A stretch of 64,000 nt of DNA from Microbacterium sp. RU33B. GTDB taxonomy: Bacteria; Actinomycetota; Actinomycetes; Actinomycetales; Microbacteriaceae. Numbering within the stretch: the stretch's first letter is position 1; each line of letters opens with the position of its first letter. The stretch is taken from positions 682,001 through 746,000 of the forward strand of contig NZ_FTPO01000001.1 of NCBI RefSeq assembly GCF_900155915.1. Reading direction: 5' to 3'. The notes below the pieces were generated by a model. That model was not told where the DNA came from. It did no database searches and saw only the letters and a list, made by a program, of their open reading frames with translations. Made by a program: the position numbers and the translations under genes. This document shows, one piece after another, positions 37,605 to 47,808 of the stretch.

Positions 37605-38600
37605 ATGTCGACAGGCCTCCGAGCTCTCATCCCCGTGGCGCAGCGTCAGACGAGTGCGACGGTGCGCGACGCACTCGATCTCGGCTTCGGCGATCACTCC
37701 GCCAAGCGCACCGGGTTCCTCATCATGCTGGTGCTGTCGGCGATCATCGCGATCAGCGGCGTGCTGTCGGATTCGACCGCGACGGTGATCGGCGCGATGA
37801 TCATCGCGCCGCTCGGCACGCCGATCCTCGGCATCGCCTTCGGCATCGTGACCGGACACCTGAGCCTCGTGCTGCGGTCGATCTCGTGGGTGGCCACGGG
37901 GCTCGTGATCGTCGTCGCGCTCGGCTGGTTCTTCGCGTTCTTCATCGCCGATCCGCAGGCGCTCGAGACGAACGCGCAGATCCTCGGGCGCACCTCGCCG
38001 CATCTCCTCGACCTCGTCGCGGCGCTGGCCACCGGTACGGCGGGTGCGTTCGCGATGTGCCGCAGGGACCTCAGTGCCGTCCTCCCCGGGGTGGCCATCG
38101 CGATCTCGCTCGTGCCGCCGCTCGGCGTCGTCGGCGTGTGCGTCGGCCAGGGCGCCTGGGACGAAGCCCTCGGTGCGCTGTTCCTCTTCCTCTCCAACGT
38201 GTTCGCGCTCGTCATCGCCGGGAGCATCGTGTTCACCGCGGCGGGGTATGCCAACGATCCCGAGGCCTCGAAGACGGCGAACCGCCGCCGCGCCTACATC
38301 GTGGTCACTGTGCTCTCGCTGCTGGTCGCCCTGCCGCTCGCCGGAAACTCGATCGTCTCGGTCGCCCTCGCGCGATGGTCGACCGAGATCCGCTCCGCGG
38401 CGGAGACCTGGCTCGCCGACGAAGACGGCGCGCGCGTCGACGACGTGCAGTGGAGCGGGCTCCTCGCCACGATCTCCGTCACCGACCCCGACGGGCAGGT
38501 GCCGGCCGTCGGCGCGCTCGCCGATGCTCTCGACGGTCTGCCGTCGTTCGTCGAGGTCGTCGTCGACGTGGGCGTGGGCGACGAGCTCCGCGTGCGGTGA
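37605..38600 (+). CDS. DUF389 family membrane protein
   Basis: 331 residues. The DUF389 core is VIGAMIIAPLGTPILGIAFG, and the total is about six transmembrane helices followed by a soluble C-terminal domain of about 90 residues (RSAAETWLADEDGARVDD onward). Function is unknown. Three ATGs lie close together; the one at 37605 has CATGAT 7 nt before it and suits a leaderless transcript, while 37593 would add four residues. Confidence 0.88.
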   Translation: MSTGLRALIPVAQRQTSATVRDALDLGFGDHSAKRTGFLIMLVLSAIIAISGVLSDSTATVIGAMIIAPLGTPILGIAFGIVTGHLSLVLRSISWVATGLVIVVALGWFFAFFIADPQALETNAQILGRTSPHLLDLVAALATGTAGAFAMCRRDLSAVLPGVAIAISLVPPLGVVGVCVGQGAWDEALGALFLFLSNVFALVIAGSIVFTAAGYANDPEASKTANRRRAYIVVTVLSLLVALPLAGNSIVSVALARWSTEIRSAAETWLADEDGARVDDVQWSGLLATISVTDPDGQVPAVGALADALDGLPSFVEVVVDVGVGDELRVR

Positions 38601-38615
38601 GCGCGCCCGCGTCGC

Positions 38616-39377
38616 TCAGACGTGGATACGCGTCAAGAACTCGGCGATCGTCGCCGCGGGCTTGTCACGGTGGGGGGAGTGGCCGGCCCCGGCGATGACC
38701 GACATCGTGATCAACGGGTTGGCGAGCACTTCGGCGGTGAGCGCCCCCTTGAAGATCGAGTAGACCTTCGGATCGGAGGCGAGCACGTGCGTCGGTGTCG
38801 TCAGCGCCGCGGCATCCGCCCGCACATCCCAGGGCATGTTCTGCACGCTGGTCTGCTCGACCGCCCACCGGCTCGCCTGCCGCACGGAGAGGGCTTTGAG
38901 TTCGATGTCGTTCTCGTGCCACGTCGGATGCTCCGCACGCACCGCCGCCTCGGTCGGATCGGCGAACGCGCGCTCCTGGCTGTTGCGCACGACCTGCCGG
39001 TCGTGCGCGCCGAGGTGGATGCCGGGATCGACGAGCACGAGCTGCTTCGTCCAGGCGGGGTGCGCCGCCGCTGCGACCGTGGAGGCCGCGCCCCCGAGGG
39101 AGTGCCCGACGACGAGATCCCATGCGGCGCCGCCGGCGTCGGGGAGCGTCTCGGCGAGGTCGGCCGCGTAGGCCGCGATCGTGTAGTCGAGCGCGCGCGG
39201 CGCGAGCCCGTGGCCGCGCAGATCGATGGCGGTGGCGTGCCATCCGGCGTCGGCCAGCGCGGTGCCGAAGAGCCACATGAGCGGGCCGTTCGAGCCGAGG
39301 CCGTGCACGAGCAGGGCTCGACGAGGCGCAGAGGAGGACCCCCACGTGTGACGGGGGAGGGTGAGGGGGGAGGGCAT
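38616..39377 (-). CDS. Alpha/beta hydrolase
   Basis: 253 residues. The nucleophile elbow is GHSLGG with S93, the oxyanion loop is VHGLGSNGP near residue 24, and the catalytic His is in GAGHSPHRDKP near the end; the acidic residue is probably in VLASDPKVY. Substrate unknown. TAGGCT 6 nt before the ATG. Convergent with the DUF389 gene, 15 bp apart. Confidence 0.9.
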   Translation of the reverse strand: MPSPLTLPRHTWGSSSAPRRALLVHGLGSNGPLMWLFGTALADAGWHATAIDLRGHGLAPRALDYTIAAYAADLAETLPDAGGAAWDLVVGHSLGGAASTVAAAAHPAWTKQLVLVDPGIHLGAHDRQVVRNSQERAFADPTEAAVRAEHPTWHENDIELKALSVRQASRWAVEQTSVQNMPWDVRADAAALTTPTHVLASDPKVYSIFKGALTAEVLANPLITMSVIAGAGHSPHRDKPAATIAEFLTRIHV

Positions 39378-39383
39378 GCGTCC

Positions 39384-39389
39384 AGCCTA
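39384..39389 (-). promoter_or_regulatory. Putative leaderless -10 of the alpha/beta hydrolase
   Basis: TAGGCT on the minus strand, 6 nt before the ATG at 39377. Confidence 0.65.
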
Positions 39390-39427
39390 CGGACGCCCCG
39401 TGGCAGGGGCGCCGACCCCGGCGCGCG

Positions 39428-39598
39428 TCAGAGCATCGCGAGCAGGTCGGGGCCGAACACGACCAGGCCGGCGACGACGAACAGGACCGCCGCGACCGCC
39501 AGGATCACCACGACGAGGATGTTCCCGAGGATCGTGAGCAGGAGCGCCGGAAGCAGTCGTGCGGATGTCGGAAGTGCGGTGGATGCGGTGTCGGTCAC
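39428..39598 (-). CDS. 56-residue single-helix membrane protein
   Basis: A small gene: GTG at 39598, stop at 39428. It encodes VTDTASTALPTSARLLPALL and then a hydrophobic helix of about 28 residues ending GLVVFGPDLLAML. No family is recognised. It is supported by TAGCGT 7 nt before the GTG, by hydrophobicity typical of a real protein, and by its fit between two genes: it ends 39 nt before the hydrolase promoter. Confidence 0.6.
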   Translation of the reverse strand: MTDTASTALPTSARLLPALLLTILGNILVVVILAVAAVLFVVAGLVVFGPDLLAML

Positions 39599-39605
39599 GT
39601 CTCCG

Positions 39606-39611
39606 ACGCTA
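39606..39611 (-). promoter_or_regulatory. Putative leaderless -10 of the 56-residue membrane protein
   Basis: TAGCGT on the minus strand, 7 nt before the GTG at 39598. Confidence 0.5.
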
Positions 39612-39715
39612 CGGAGCGGGTCGGCGCGGGGCATCCGCCGTGAGTCCCCTGGGTGTACATCGCAAGGATGATCTCGCCCGCCCCTCGCCTGCGCCGCGCA
39701 CGCCATGATGGGGGA

Positions 39716-40120
39716 GTGATCTCCACCGACCTCGCCCTCGCCCTCCGTGACGCCGGGCTCGTGTGGCATCCGCGGTCGGGAGACCGGTTCCAGCTCAGCG
39801 AGCCGGAGTTCGACGCCGACGTCTTCACGGTCAGCGAGATGACGATCGAGCCGCGCGAGTACCCGACCGGCCGCATCCTCGCCTTCAACGGGACGACCGA
39901 ATGGGCACTGGACTCCGTCGCCCAGGAGGAGGCATTGTGGCTGCCCAGCGAGGCGCAGCTGCGCGAGATGCTGCGCGGCGCGTTCCGATCGCTGCGGCGC
40001 CTGGCCGACGTCTACGAGGTCGAGATCGTCGTCGCCGGCGAGCCGCACATGTTCGAGCATCCCGAGCCGGCGGATGCGTACGCGCTCGCCGTGCTGGAGC
40101 TGCTGCGCCGCATCGCCTGA
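39716..40120 (+). CDS. Uncharacterised 134-residue protein
   Basis: No known domain recognised. The N-terminus reads STDLALALRDAGLVWHPRSG; the middle is acidic (LSEPEFDADVFTVSEM) and a Trp-containing block, FNGTTEWALDSVAQEEALWL, follows. Soluble, no signal peptide. The GTG at 39716 is chosen over an in-frame ATG at 39653 because CATGAT lies 6 nt upstream and the extra 21 residues are low-complexity. Such proteins are sometimes labelled as pilus-assembly proteins; I see no support for that. Confidence 0.7.
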   Translation: MISTDLALALRDAGLVWHPRSGDRFQLSEPEFDADVFTVSEMTIEPREYPTGRILAFNGTTEWALDSVAQEEALWLPSEAQLREMLRGAFRSLRRLADVYEVEIVVAGEPHMFEHPEPADAYALAVLELLRRIA

Positions 40121-40159
40121 GCCTGCTGACGCCATCTCATCCTCTGCATGCCGTGCTCA

Positions 40160-40165
40160 TAGGAT
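40160..40165 (+). promoter_or_regulatory. Putative leaderless -10 of the 169-residue protein
   Basis: TAGGAT, 6 nt before the ATG at 40172. Confidence 0.65.
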
Positions 40166-40171
40166 GAGGCG

Positions 40172-40681
40172 ATGAGCGACGGAGTGGACGAACCGACGTG
40201 GGGGCGCGCTTCGGAGCGCATCGTCGCGGTGCTGAGCGCGCAGGACTTCGATGAGAGCTACTACGCCTGGTGCCGGGAGTCCGCCGACACCGATGCGGAC
40301 GAGCTCCCGGCCGGGGCGCCCGCCGTGCGCGAGTTCATCGATGCGTTCCGCGCCGCTGGCGCAACGGTCGATCGCGACGGGCGCACACGGCGCTTCACCG
40401 TGACCGCGGACGCAGGCCCGACGGCCGTCGAGCTGCGGTGCGAACTCGGCCGGGGCATCAACACGCTCTCACCGCTGCTGTCGGTCCATGTCGCCGGCGC
40501 GGCGCGCGAGCGCGCGGTGAGCCTGAGCGGCCTCGCGCGGCAGGTGCTGTTCGCCCGGCAGCCCGATGCCGACGATCCGCTCTATCCCTATCCGATCGTG
40601 CGCACGCGCCGTCAGCTCGATGCCCTGACGGTCGGACTGGTCAGGATGCTGGAGGCCGTGGCGCGCGACTACCCGGCCTGA
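40172..40681 (+). CDS. Uncharacterised 169-residue protein
   Basis: Soluble protein without a recognised domain. It has an acidic N-terminal half (YYAWCRESADTDADELPAG) and a C-terminal amphipathic helix (QLDALTVGLVRMLEAVARDY). Convergent with the MFS gene, ending 4 bp from its stop. Start fixed by the -10 at 40160. Confidence 0.72.
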   Translation: MSDGVDEPTWGRASERIVAVLSAQDFDESYYAWCRESADTDADELPAGAPAVREFIDAFRAAGATVDRDGRTRRFTVTADAGPTAVELRCELGRGINTLSPLLSVHVAGAARERAVSLSGLARQVLFARQPDADDPLYPYPIVRTRRQLDALTVGLVRMLEAVARDYPA

Positions 40682-40685
40682 CGTC

Positions 40686-41936
40686 CTACGGCCGCGCGAT
40701 CGGACCCGTGAGTCCCGAGGGGGGCAGGGTCGAGATCGGCGCCGTGTCGGGGATCGGGCTCGCGTCGCGGCCACGCAGGTCGGGGAAGGCCCGCACGAAG
40801 ACCGTCGAGACGACGAGGCCCACCGCTGCGAAGGCGGCCGCGGCGACGTAGGCGCCCTGCGGTCCGACTCCGTCGATGAGGAAGCCGGCGGTCGCCGAGC
40901 CGGCCGCCGCGCCGATGAGCTGGCCTGTGCCGACCCATCCGAACGCCTCAGCCGTGTCGCTGAACTTCACGCTCGCCGACGTCATCGCGAACAGCACGGC
41001 CAGAGCGGGGGCGATGCCGATGCCGGCGAGGATCAGCGTGCCGCCGAGCCACCACACGTCGAGCGACACCATCGTGAGGCTGAGGCCCACCGTCACGATG
41101 AGGAGGCGGCGCGCCATGGCCCACGGCCCGATCGGGATGTGGCCGAGCCCGAGACCTCCGGCGAGACTCCCGACCGAGAAGAGCGCGAGCACGATGCCCG
41201 CCTCGAGACCGCCGTGGCCGAACGTCGCGACGACGCCCGCCTCCACAGCCGAGCACGCGCCGATGAGGAGGAATCCGATCAGCGTCGCCATCAGCACGGC
41301 GGGCTTGGCGAGCACCTTGCCGATCGTGCGGCGGCTGGGCGGGATGCGTACGCGCCCCACCTCGGGCGACAGGATGAACCACGCACACCCGCCGATGAGG
41401 ATCACGACGATCAGCAGAAGAGCCGGAACCGTGCCGACCTGCGTCGCGACGAACGTGATCAGCACGGGCGCGATGATCCAGATGATCTCCTGGAGGCTCG
41501 CATCCAGCGAGAAGAGCGGCGTGAGCTGCCGCGAGTTCACCATCTTCGGGTAGATCGTGCGGACGGCGGACTGCACGGGCGGCGTCGACAGGCCCGCCAG
41601 CATCCCGAGCGCCATGTATCCCGGCAGCGGCAGCGAGAGGAGGGCCAGCGCCGCGATCGTGGCGGCGCACACGGCGGCCGTCAGCGTGAGCACGCGGCGC
41701 ATGCCCCAGCGACCCATCCAGCGGCTCGTGACGGGTCCGGCGATCGCCTGGCCGATGGATGTCGCGGCGAGCACGAGTCCCGCCGCTCCGTACGAGCCCG
41801 TGACGTGCTCGATGTGCAGCAGGATCGCGAGACTCGTCATCCCGTTCGGGAAGCGCGCCGTCAGCTGTGCAGCGATGATGCGCCCCACGCCGGGGGTGCG
41901 CAGAAGATCGCGATACCCCGCCTTGCCGCCTGCCAC
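40686..41936 (-). CDS. Major facilitator superfamily transporter
   Basis: 416 residues with twelve predicted helices. The loop 2-3 motif is SRWMGRWGMRRVL, and the long central loop (SPEVGRVRIPPSRRTIGKVL) splits two halves. The arrangement resembles drug or metabolite efflux members with a degenerate motif; substrate unknown. TAGCGT 6 nt before the GTG at 41936 suggests a leaderless start. Its promoter faces away from the nrd promoter across 374 bp. Confidence 0.88.
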   Translation of the reverse strand: MAGGKAGYRDLLRTPGVGRIIAAQLTARFPNGMTSLAILLHIEHVTGSYGAAGLVLAATSIGQAIAGPVTSRWMGRWGMRRVLTLTAAVCAATIAALALLSLPLPGYMALGMLAGLSTPPVQSAVRTIYPKMVNSRQLTPLFSLDASLQEIIWIIAPVLITFVATQVGTVPALLLIVVILIGGCAWFILSPEVGRVRIPPSRRTIGKVLAKPAVLMATLIGFLLIGACSAVEAGVVATFGHGGLEAGIVLALFSVGSLAGGLGLGHIPIGPWAMARRLLIVTVGLSLTMVSLDVWWLGGTLILAGIGIAPALAVLFAMTSASVKFSDTAEAFGWVGTGQLIGAAAGSATAGFLIDGVGPQGAYVAAAAFAAVGLVVSTVFVRAFPDLRGRDASPIPDTAPISTLPPSGLTGPIARP

Positions 41937-41942
41937 CGCTCC

Positions 41943-41948
41943 ACGCTA
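41943..41948 (-). promoter_or_regulatory. Putative leaderless -10 of the MFS transporter
   Basis: TAGCGT on the minus strand, 6 nt before the GTG at 41936. Confidence 0.6.
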
Positions 41949-42021
41949 GCGCCGCGCGAGGGCGCGTGCACAACGGCCGAGATCCGCTCTCCCGGCGACA
42001 CGCCGCGACACGCCCAACGCG

Positions 42022-42167
42022 CTGTCCACAGGCAGATCCGATGTCGGAGGCCGCGCGTAGCGTCGTGCCTGTGGACAGGTGCGGCCGCGGCATCCGAAAC
42101 CCCCGATGGTTCAGGGCTTTTCCAGGTTCGGAAGAACCTCGTCGCCTGTGGATGAATCGGTGGACAA
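42022..42167. promoter_or_regulatory. Cluster of four DnaA-box-like 9-mers upstream of nrdHIEF
   Basis: CTGTCCACA at 42022-42030 (plus) and again at 42070-42078 (minus), TCATCCACA at 42147-42155 (minus) and TTGTCCACC at 42159-42167 (minus). Each is one base from TTGTCCACA or TTATCCACA. The last two are 12 bp apart. Confidence 0.55.
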
Positions 42168-42213
42168 CCTGTGTTGTACATGGGGAGAGCGGTGGAAAAC
42201 TACACGGATGTAA

Positions 42214-42261
42214 CTACTAGCCCTTGTGGTGCTTTCGAATGTCGGTACCCATATGTAGTAT
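42214..42261. promoter_or_regulatory. Tandem NrdR-box-like sites over the nrdH promoter
   Basis: Box 2 (42246-42261) contains CCATATGTAG, matching the NrdR core CTATATVTAG at 9 of 10 positions. A weaker box 1 (42214-42229, CTACTAGCCCTTGTGG) is centred 32 bp upstream, about three helical turns, as usual for NrdR. Box 2 contains the -10 hexamer TAGTAT (42256-42261); TTCGAA at 42234-42239 is a possible -35, 16 nt away. A small CCGGC/GCCGG hairpin follows at 42269-42287 in the leader. Confidence 0.5.
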
Positions 42262-42322
42262 TGGACTCCCGGCGGGGGGCCTGCCGGAAAACAACAGATT
42301 TTGAGGGGAGAGACACATCCAC

Positions 42323-42556
42323 ATGGCGATCACTGTCTACACAAAGCCTTCGTGCGTGCAGTGCACGGCGACGTACCGCGCACTCGACTCGAAGGGCATC
42401 GAATACGAGATCCACGACCTCTCGCAGGACGCCGACGCGCTCGAGCAGGTCAAGGCGCTGGGCTACCTCCAGGCGCCCGTCGTCATCACCGACGAAGACC
42501 ACTGGTCGGGCTTCCGTCCCGACAAGATCGACGAGCTCGCAGCCCGTCTGTCCTGA
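42323..42556 (+). CDS. nrdH: Glutaredoxin-like protein NrdH
   Basis: 77-residue thioredoxin-fold electron donor to the class Ib ribonucleotide reductase, reduced by thioredoxin reductase. The redox pair is C11-V-Q-C14 in [30 protein letters not shown] is the diagnostic NrdH C-terminal block. A GAGGGGAGAG purine stretch lies upstream, with rather long spacing. First gene of the operon; nrdI begins 5 nt after its stop. Confidence 0.96.
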   Translation: MAITVYTKPSCVQCTATYRALDSKGIEYEIHDLSQDADALEQVKALGYLQAPVVITDEDHWSGFRPDKIDELAARLS

Positions 42557-42561
42557 CGACC

Positions 42562-42999
42562 ATGAGCACAGCGGTCGCCACGAGCGCGCCGCTGCTCGTG
42601 TACTTCTCGAGCGTGTCGGGCAACACTGCGCGCTTCATCGAGAAGCTCGGAAGGCCGGCGCAGCGCATCCCCCTCCGACCCGGCGATCCGCCCCTCGTCC
42701 TCGATGAGCCGTTCGTGCTGGTCACCCCCACCTACGGGGGAGGCCAGGGCCGCGGCGAGGAGAAGGGTGCGGTTCCCAAGCAGGTCATCCGCTTCCTCAA
42801 CGACGAGGTCAATCGGAGCCTGATCCGCGGAGTGATCTCCGCGGGAAACACGAATTTCGGCGCGGCGTTCTGCCTCGCCGGCGACGTCATCAGCCGCAAG
42901 TGCCGTGTGCCGCACTTGTACCGGCTAGAACTCTTCGGCACGCCGGAAGACATCGATCGCGTGAGCGACGGATTGGATAGATGGTGGAAACTGCAGTGA
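42562..42999 (+). CDS. nrdI: NrdI flavodoxin-like protein
   Basis: 145-residue flavoprotein needed to activate the dimanganese centre of NrdF by supplying an oxidant. The FMN phosphate loop is [16 protein letters not shown], and [11 protein letters not shown] with [15 protein letters not shown] are conserved NrdI segments. Its 3' end overlaps nrdE by 19 nt, so the two are translationally linked. Confidence 0.95.
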   Translation: MSTAVATSAPLLVYFSSVSGNTARFIEKLGRPAQRIPLRPGDPPLVLDEPFVLVTPTYGGGQGRGEEKGAVPKQVIRFLNDEVNRSLIRGVISAGNTNFGAAFCLAGDVISRKCRVPHLYRLELFGTPEDIDRVSDGLDRWWKLQ

Positions 43000-45143
43000 C
43001 CCAGACAGTGGCCGATTTCAAGCACAACCCCGCGTTCGAGGGGATGGACTACCACTCCCTCAACGCGATGCTGAACCTGTACGACGCCGACGGCAAGATC
43101 CAGTTCGACGCCGACAAGCGCGCCGCGCGGGAGTACTTCCTGCAGCACGTCAACCAGAACACCGTGTTCTTCCACTCCCTCAAGGAGCGCCTCGACTACC
43201 TCGTCGAGAAGGAGTACTACGAGCCGGAGGTGCTGGCGAAGTACCCGCTCGAGTTCATCCAGCAGCTCACCGACCGCGCGTTCGGCGCGAAGTTCCGCTT
43301 CGAGACCTTCCTCGGCGCGTTCAAGTACTACACGAGCTACACGCTCAAGACGTTCGACGGCAAGCGCTACCTCGAGCGCTTCGAGGACCGCGTCGTGATG
43401 ACGGCCCTCGGGCTCGCCGACGGTGACCAGGCGCTGGCCACCGCGATCGTAGACGAGATCATCTCCGGTCGCTTCCAGCCGGCGACGCCCACGTTCCTCA
43501 ACTCCGGCAAGGCGCAGCGCGGCGAGCTCGTCTCCTGCTTCCTGCTGCGCATCGAAGACAACATGGAGTCGATCGCCCGCGGCATCAACTCCGCGCTGCA
43601 GCTGAGCAAGCGCGGCGGCGGCGTCGCCCTGCTCCTGTCGAACATCCGCGAGTCGGGTGCGCCGATCAAGCAGATCGAGAACCAGTCCTCGGGCATCATC
43701 CCCGTCATGAAGCTCCTCGAAGACAGCTTCAGCTACGCCAACCAGCTGGGTGCCCGTCAGGGTGCCGGGGCCGTGTACCTGACGGCTCACCACCCCGACA
43801 TCATGAAGTTCCTCGACACCAAGCGCGAGAACGCAGACGAGAAGATCCGCATCAAGACGCTGTCGCTCGGCGTCGTGATCCCCGACATCACGTTCGAGCT
43901 CGCCAAGAACGACGAAGACATGTACCTCTTCTCGCCCTACGACGTCGAGAAGGTCTACGGAGTGCCGTTCGGCGACATCTCGGTGACCGAGAAGTACCGC
44001 GAGATGGTCGACGACGCGCGCATCAAGAAGACGAAGATCAACGCCCGCGAGTTCTTCCAGACGCTCGCCGAGATCCAGTTCGAGTCGGGCTACCCGTACA
44101 TCATGTTCGAAGACACGGTGAACAAGGCCAACCCGATCAAGGGCCGGATCAACATGTCGAACCTGTGCTCGGAGATCCTGCAGGTCAACACGCCCACGAC
44201 GTACAACGAGGACCTCTCCTACGCCGAGATCGGCAAGGACATCTCGTGCAACCTCGGGTCGCTCAACATCGCGCTCGCGATGGACTCGCCCGACTTCGGA
44301 CGCACGGTCGAGACCAGCATCCGCGCCCTCACCGCGGTCAGCGACCAGAGCCACATCCGCTCGGTCCGCTCGATCGAAGACGGCAACGACCGCTCGCACG
44401 CGATCGGCCTCGGCCAGATGAACCTGCACGGCTACCTCGCCCGCGAGCACGTGCACTACGGCTCCGAAGAGGGCCTCGACTTCACGAACATCTACTTCTA
44501 CACGGTCGTGTACCACGCGCTGCGGGCGTCCAACCGCATCGCGATCGAGCGCGGCGAGACGTTCGACGGGTTCGCGGACTCCACGTACGCGTCGGGGGAG
44601 TTCTTCGACAAGTACACCGAGCAGGAGTGGGTGCCCCAGACCGAGCGCGTGCGCGAGCTGTTCGCCGGTCACCACATCCCCACGCAGGACGACTGGCGCG
44701 AGCTGAAGGCATCCATCCAGCAGCACGGCATCTACAACCAGAACCTCCAGGCCGTGCCGCCGACCGGCTCGATCTCGTACATCAACAACTCGACGTCGTC
44801 GATCCACCCGATCGCGTCGAAGATCGAGATCCGCAAGGAAGGCAAGCTCGGGCGCGTCTACTACCCGGCGCCGTTCATGTCGAACGACAACCTCGAGTTC
44901 TACGAAGACGCGTACGAGATCGGCTACGAGAAGGTCATCGACACGTACGCGGCGGCGACGCAGCACGTCGACCAGGGTCTCTCGCTGACGCTGTTCTTCA
45001 AGGACACCGCCACCACGCGCGACATCAACAAGGCGCAGATCTACGCGTGGCGCAAGGGCATCAAGACGATCTACTACATCCGCCTCCGCCAGATGGCGCT
45101 CGAGGGCACCGAGGTCGAGGGCTGCGTCAGCTGCACGCTCTAG
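42981..45143 (+). CDS. nrdE: Class Ib ribonucleoside-diphosphate reductase, large subunit
   Basis: 720 residues, normal for NrdE, which reduces ribonucleoside diphosphates. The first active-site cysteine is in [14 protein letters not shown]; the thiyl-radical cysteine and partners are in [14 protein letters not shown]. The C-terminal redox tail is GCVSCTL, which receives electrons from Nrd[20 protein letters not shown] binds substrate. There is no N-terminal ATP cone, as expected for class Ib. Confidence 0.97.
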   Translation: MVETAVTQTVADFKHNPAFEGMDYHSLNAMLNLYDADGKIQFDADKRAAREYFLQHVNQNTVFFHSLKERLDYLVEKEYYEPEVLAKYPLEFIQQLTDRAFGAKFRFETFLGAFKYYTSYTLKTFDGKRYLERFEDRVVMTALGLADGDQALATAIVDEIISGRFQPATPTFLNSGKAQRGELVSCFLLRIEDNMESIARGINSALQLSKRGGGVALLLSNIRESGAPIKQIENQSSGIIPVMKLLEDSFSYANQLGARQGAGAVYLTAHHPDIMKFLDTKRENADEKIRIKTLSLGVVIPDITFELAKNDEDMYLFSPYDVEKVYGVPFGDISVTEKYREMVDDARIKKTKINAREFFQTLAEIQFESGYPYIMFEDTVNKANPIKGRINMSNLCSEILQVNTPTTYNEDLSYAEIGKDISCNLGSLNIALAMDSPDFGRTVETSIRALTAVSDQSHIRSVRSIEDGNDRSHAIGLGQMNLHGYLAREHVHYGSEEGLDFTNIYFYTVVYHALRASNRIAIERGETFDGFADSTYASGEFFDKYTEQEWVPQTERVRELFAGHHIPTQDDWRELKASIQQHGIYNQNLQAVPPTGSISYINNSTSSIHPIASKIEIRKEGKLGRVYYPAPFMSNDNLEFYEDAYEIGYEKVIDTYAAATQHVDQGLSLTLFFKDTATTRDINKAQIYAWRKGIKTIYYIRLRQMALEGTEVEGCVSCTL

Positions 45144-46151
<1,008 letters not shown>

Positions 46152-46164
46152 GTCGTCACCGCGA

Positions 46165-46197
46165 GCCCGCCGTCCGGCCATCGCCGAGGCGGCGGGC
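46165..46197. terminator. Probable terminator between nrdF and the convergent unknown gene
   Basis: GCCCGCCG and CGGCGGGC, an 8-bp stem with a 17-nt loop and no T run, 14 bp after the nrdF stop and 9 bp before the convergent gene's stop. Confidence 0.5.
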
Positions 46198-46205
46198 AGC
46201 GTGGG

Positions 46206-46727
46206 TCATTGCCGCGGCCACTCCCATCGCGGGTCGGCGGCGGCGAGATGCTTCGCCATGGTGCGTCGCCGGGACTGGTCTCGCTTGGCCTCGCCGAGAC
46301 GGGGCCAGATCCACTCCGCCGGGAGGACGTGGAGCGACAGGGTCGACACGTCGCCGGCCGACTCCCGCACGTTGACGACCGCATGGTCGTGGACCCGCCA
46401 GGCGAAGGAACGCTGCTCGGGCCGCATGCCGGCCTCCGCGAGCCGCTCTCCGTATCCCCCATCGGGACTGATCCACGTCTCATTGTGGAATCCGTCGCCG
46501 CCGAAGGAGTGAATACCGTGCATCTCGAGGTTCTTGCACGCACGTTCGAAGTGCTCTCGCGCGCCCCGGTCCTGTCCGATCACCTGTGCGAGCGGGAAGA
46601 CCTTCACCAGTCCCCTCTCGATGACGTGTGGACTGAGTTCCGTCCACGGTACGTCCGGGCTGTGCCGATGGCTCGCGAGCGCGTCCATCACGGCGGGTCC
46701 GTCGGCGAGCTGCTCGAAACCTTCCAT
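46206..46727 (-). CDS. Uncharacterised 173-residue protein
   Basis: No recognised domain. Soluble, with a His/Trp-rich sequence (MHGIHSFGGDGFHNETWIS, then RSFAWRVHDHAVVNVRES) and a basic C-terminal tail (AKRDQSRRRTMAKH). CATAGT lies 6 nt before the ATG, suggesting a leaderless message. Nothing around it indicates a role. Confidence 0.68.
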   Translation of the reverse strand: MEGFEQLADGPAVMDALASHRHSPDVPWTELSPHVIERGLVKVFPLAQVIGQDRGAREHFERACKNLEMHGIHSFGGDGFHNETWISPDGGYGERLAEAGMRPEQRSFAWRVHDHAVVNVRESAGDVSTLSLHVLPAEWIWPRLGEAKRDQSRRRTMAKHLAAADPRWEWPRQ

Positions 46728-46864
46728 GGTTCAACTATGCGCGGTCGCGAGGCCCCCGCGGAATCCGGTCGGATGCCGCGGCCTGATCGCACGACGTGTC
46801 AACCCCCTGAGTCGACCCCGGCAGCCCGCGTAGCGTCGAAGACTCACCTATCGGGAGGACACCC

Positions 46865-47071
46865 ATGCCCAAGCCCATCGTCTGGCTGCTCGTTGCCGTC
46901 GTCGGAGCCGTCGCGTACGTCGCCGGCACCAAGGCAGGACAGTCGCGCTACCGCGAGATCAGCAGCGTCGCCAAGCAGGTCTGGGACGACCCCTCGCTGA
47001 GCAAGGCCCGCAAGAACGCCAGAAAGGCGATCGAGAAGGCAGCCAAGAAGGCATCCAAGAAGCTCAGCTGA
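46865..47071 (+). CDS. Small Lys-rich membrane-anchored protein
   Basis: 68 residues. The N-terminal helix KPIVWLLVAVVGAVAYVAG spans the membrane; the rest is a basic amphipathic helix (KARKNARKAIEKAAKKASKK) facing the cytoplasm, in the style of YtxH-like proteins. GGGAGG lies about 6 nt before the ATG, and TAGCGT at 46831-46836 is a likely -10, so this gene has a normal leader. Function unknown. Confidence 0.72.
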   Translation: MPKPIVWLLVAVVGAVAYVAGTKAGQSRYREISSVAKQVWDDPSLSKARKNARKAIEKAAKKASKKLS

Positions 47072-47122
47072 TCGATCGGGGTGTCGCTGACGCAGGTGAT
47101 GACGGGGGAGCGCGCGCGGGCA

Positions 47123-47128
47123 TATGCT
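47123..47128 (+). promoter_or_regulatory. Putative leaderless -10 of the collagen-like gene
   Basis: TATGCT, 7 nt before the ATG at 47136. Confidence 0.55.
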
Positions 47129-47135
47129 CAGCGCC

Positions 47136-47792
47136 ATGAGCGTTCCCCCCGCGCCTGATTCTCCGCGATCCCCCGTCACGGTCACCCTGCCGATCCTGAT
47201 CGGCGTCGGCGTGGCGGTGGTGCTGCTGTCGTTCCTCGCCTCGTTCCTCGGCTCGTCGCTCGCGGCGCCCGGCGCCGCCGCTCCTGCAGCGACCGTCACG
47301 GTCGATCCGAGCCCGCTGCCGACCGACGACTACGACGACGTCGCGGAGGAGATCCTGCCCGCAGGGTCGGCCGTGCGCGCGGGAAGCGGTGCGCCCGAGA
47401 ACGGCAAGGGCCGCGACGGCGACGTCTATCTCGACCTGCAGACCTCCGACGTGTGGATCTTCCGCGACGGCGCATGGCAGCGCACCGCCAACATGCGTGA
47501 CGAGCTCGCCGAGAACATCGTGCTCGAGCAGGGCCCGGCGGGTCCGCAGGGAACGCCCGGCCCACAGGGATCGCAGGGTCCCCAAGGCGAGCAGGGAGCC
47601 CAGGGCGAGCAAGGGGACCCCGGTGCACCAGGGACGCAGGTGACGCTCGGGACAGGCGCTCCGGATGACGCCACCTGCGTCGAAGACGGCGACATCTTCA
47701 TCGACACGGCCGCGACGCAGTTCTTCCAGTGCGTCTCGGGCACGTGGGTGGTCTCTGCGACGACGCCCGACACCGCAGCGCAGACCGGGTGA
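47136..47792 (+). CDS. Surface-exposed collagen-like protein
   Basis: 218 residues. An N-terminal helix ([20 protein letters not shown]) anchors it. Residues about 134-166 are Gly-X-Y triplets ([19 protein letters not shown] and onward), a collagen-like segment. The two flanking blocks are related: [19 protein letters not shown] and [19 protein letters not shown] share G-x-G-A-P, D-G-D and a following Trp-ending strand, pointing to an internal duplication. Two cysteines occur only in the C-terminal block. Role unknown, possibly adhesive. Confidence 0.82.
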   Translation: MSVPPAPDSPRSPVTVTLPILIGVGVAVVLLSFLASFLGSSLAAPGAAAPAATVTVDPSPLPTDDYDDVAEEILPAGSAVRAGSGAPENGKGRDGDVYLDLQTSDVWIFRDGAWQRTANMRDELAENIVLEQGPAGPQGTPGPQGSQGPQGEQGAQGEQGDPGAPGTQVTLGTGAPDDATCVEDGDIFIDTAATQFFQCVSGTWVVSATTPDTAAQTG

Positions 47793-47808
47793 GACATCCG
47801 GTGCTCAA

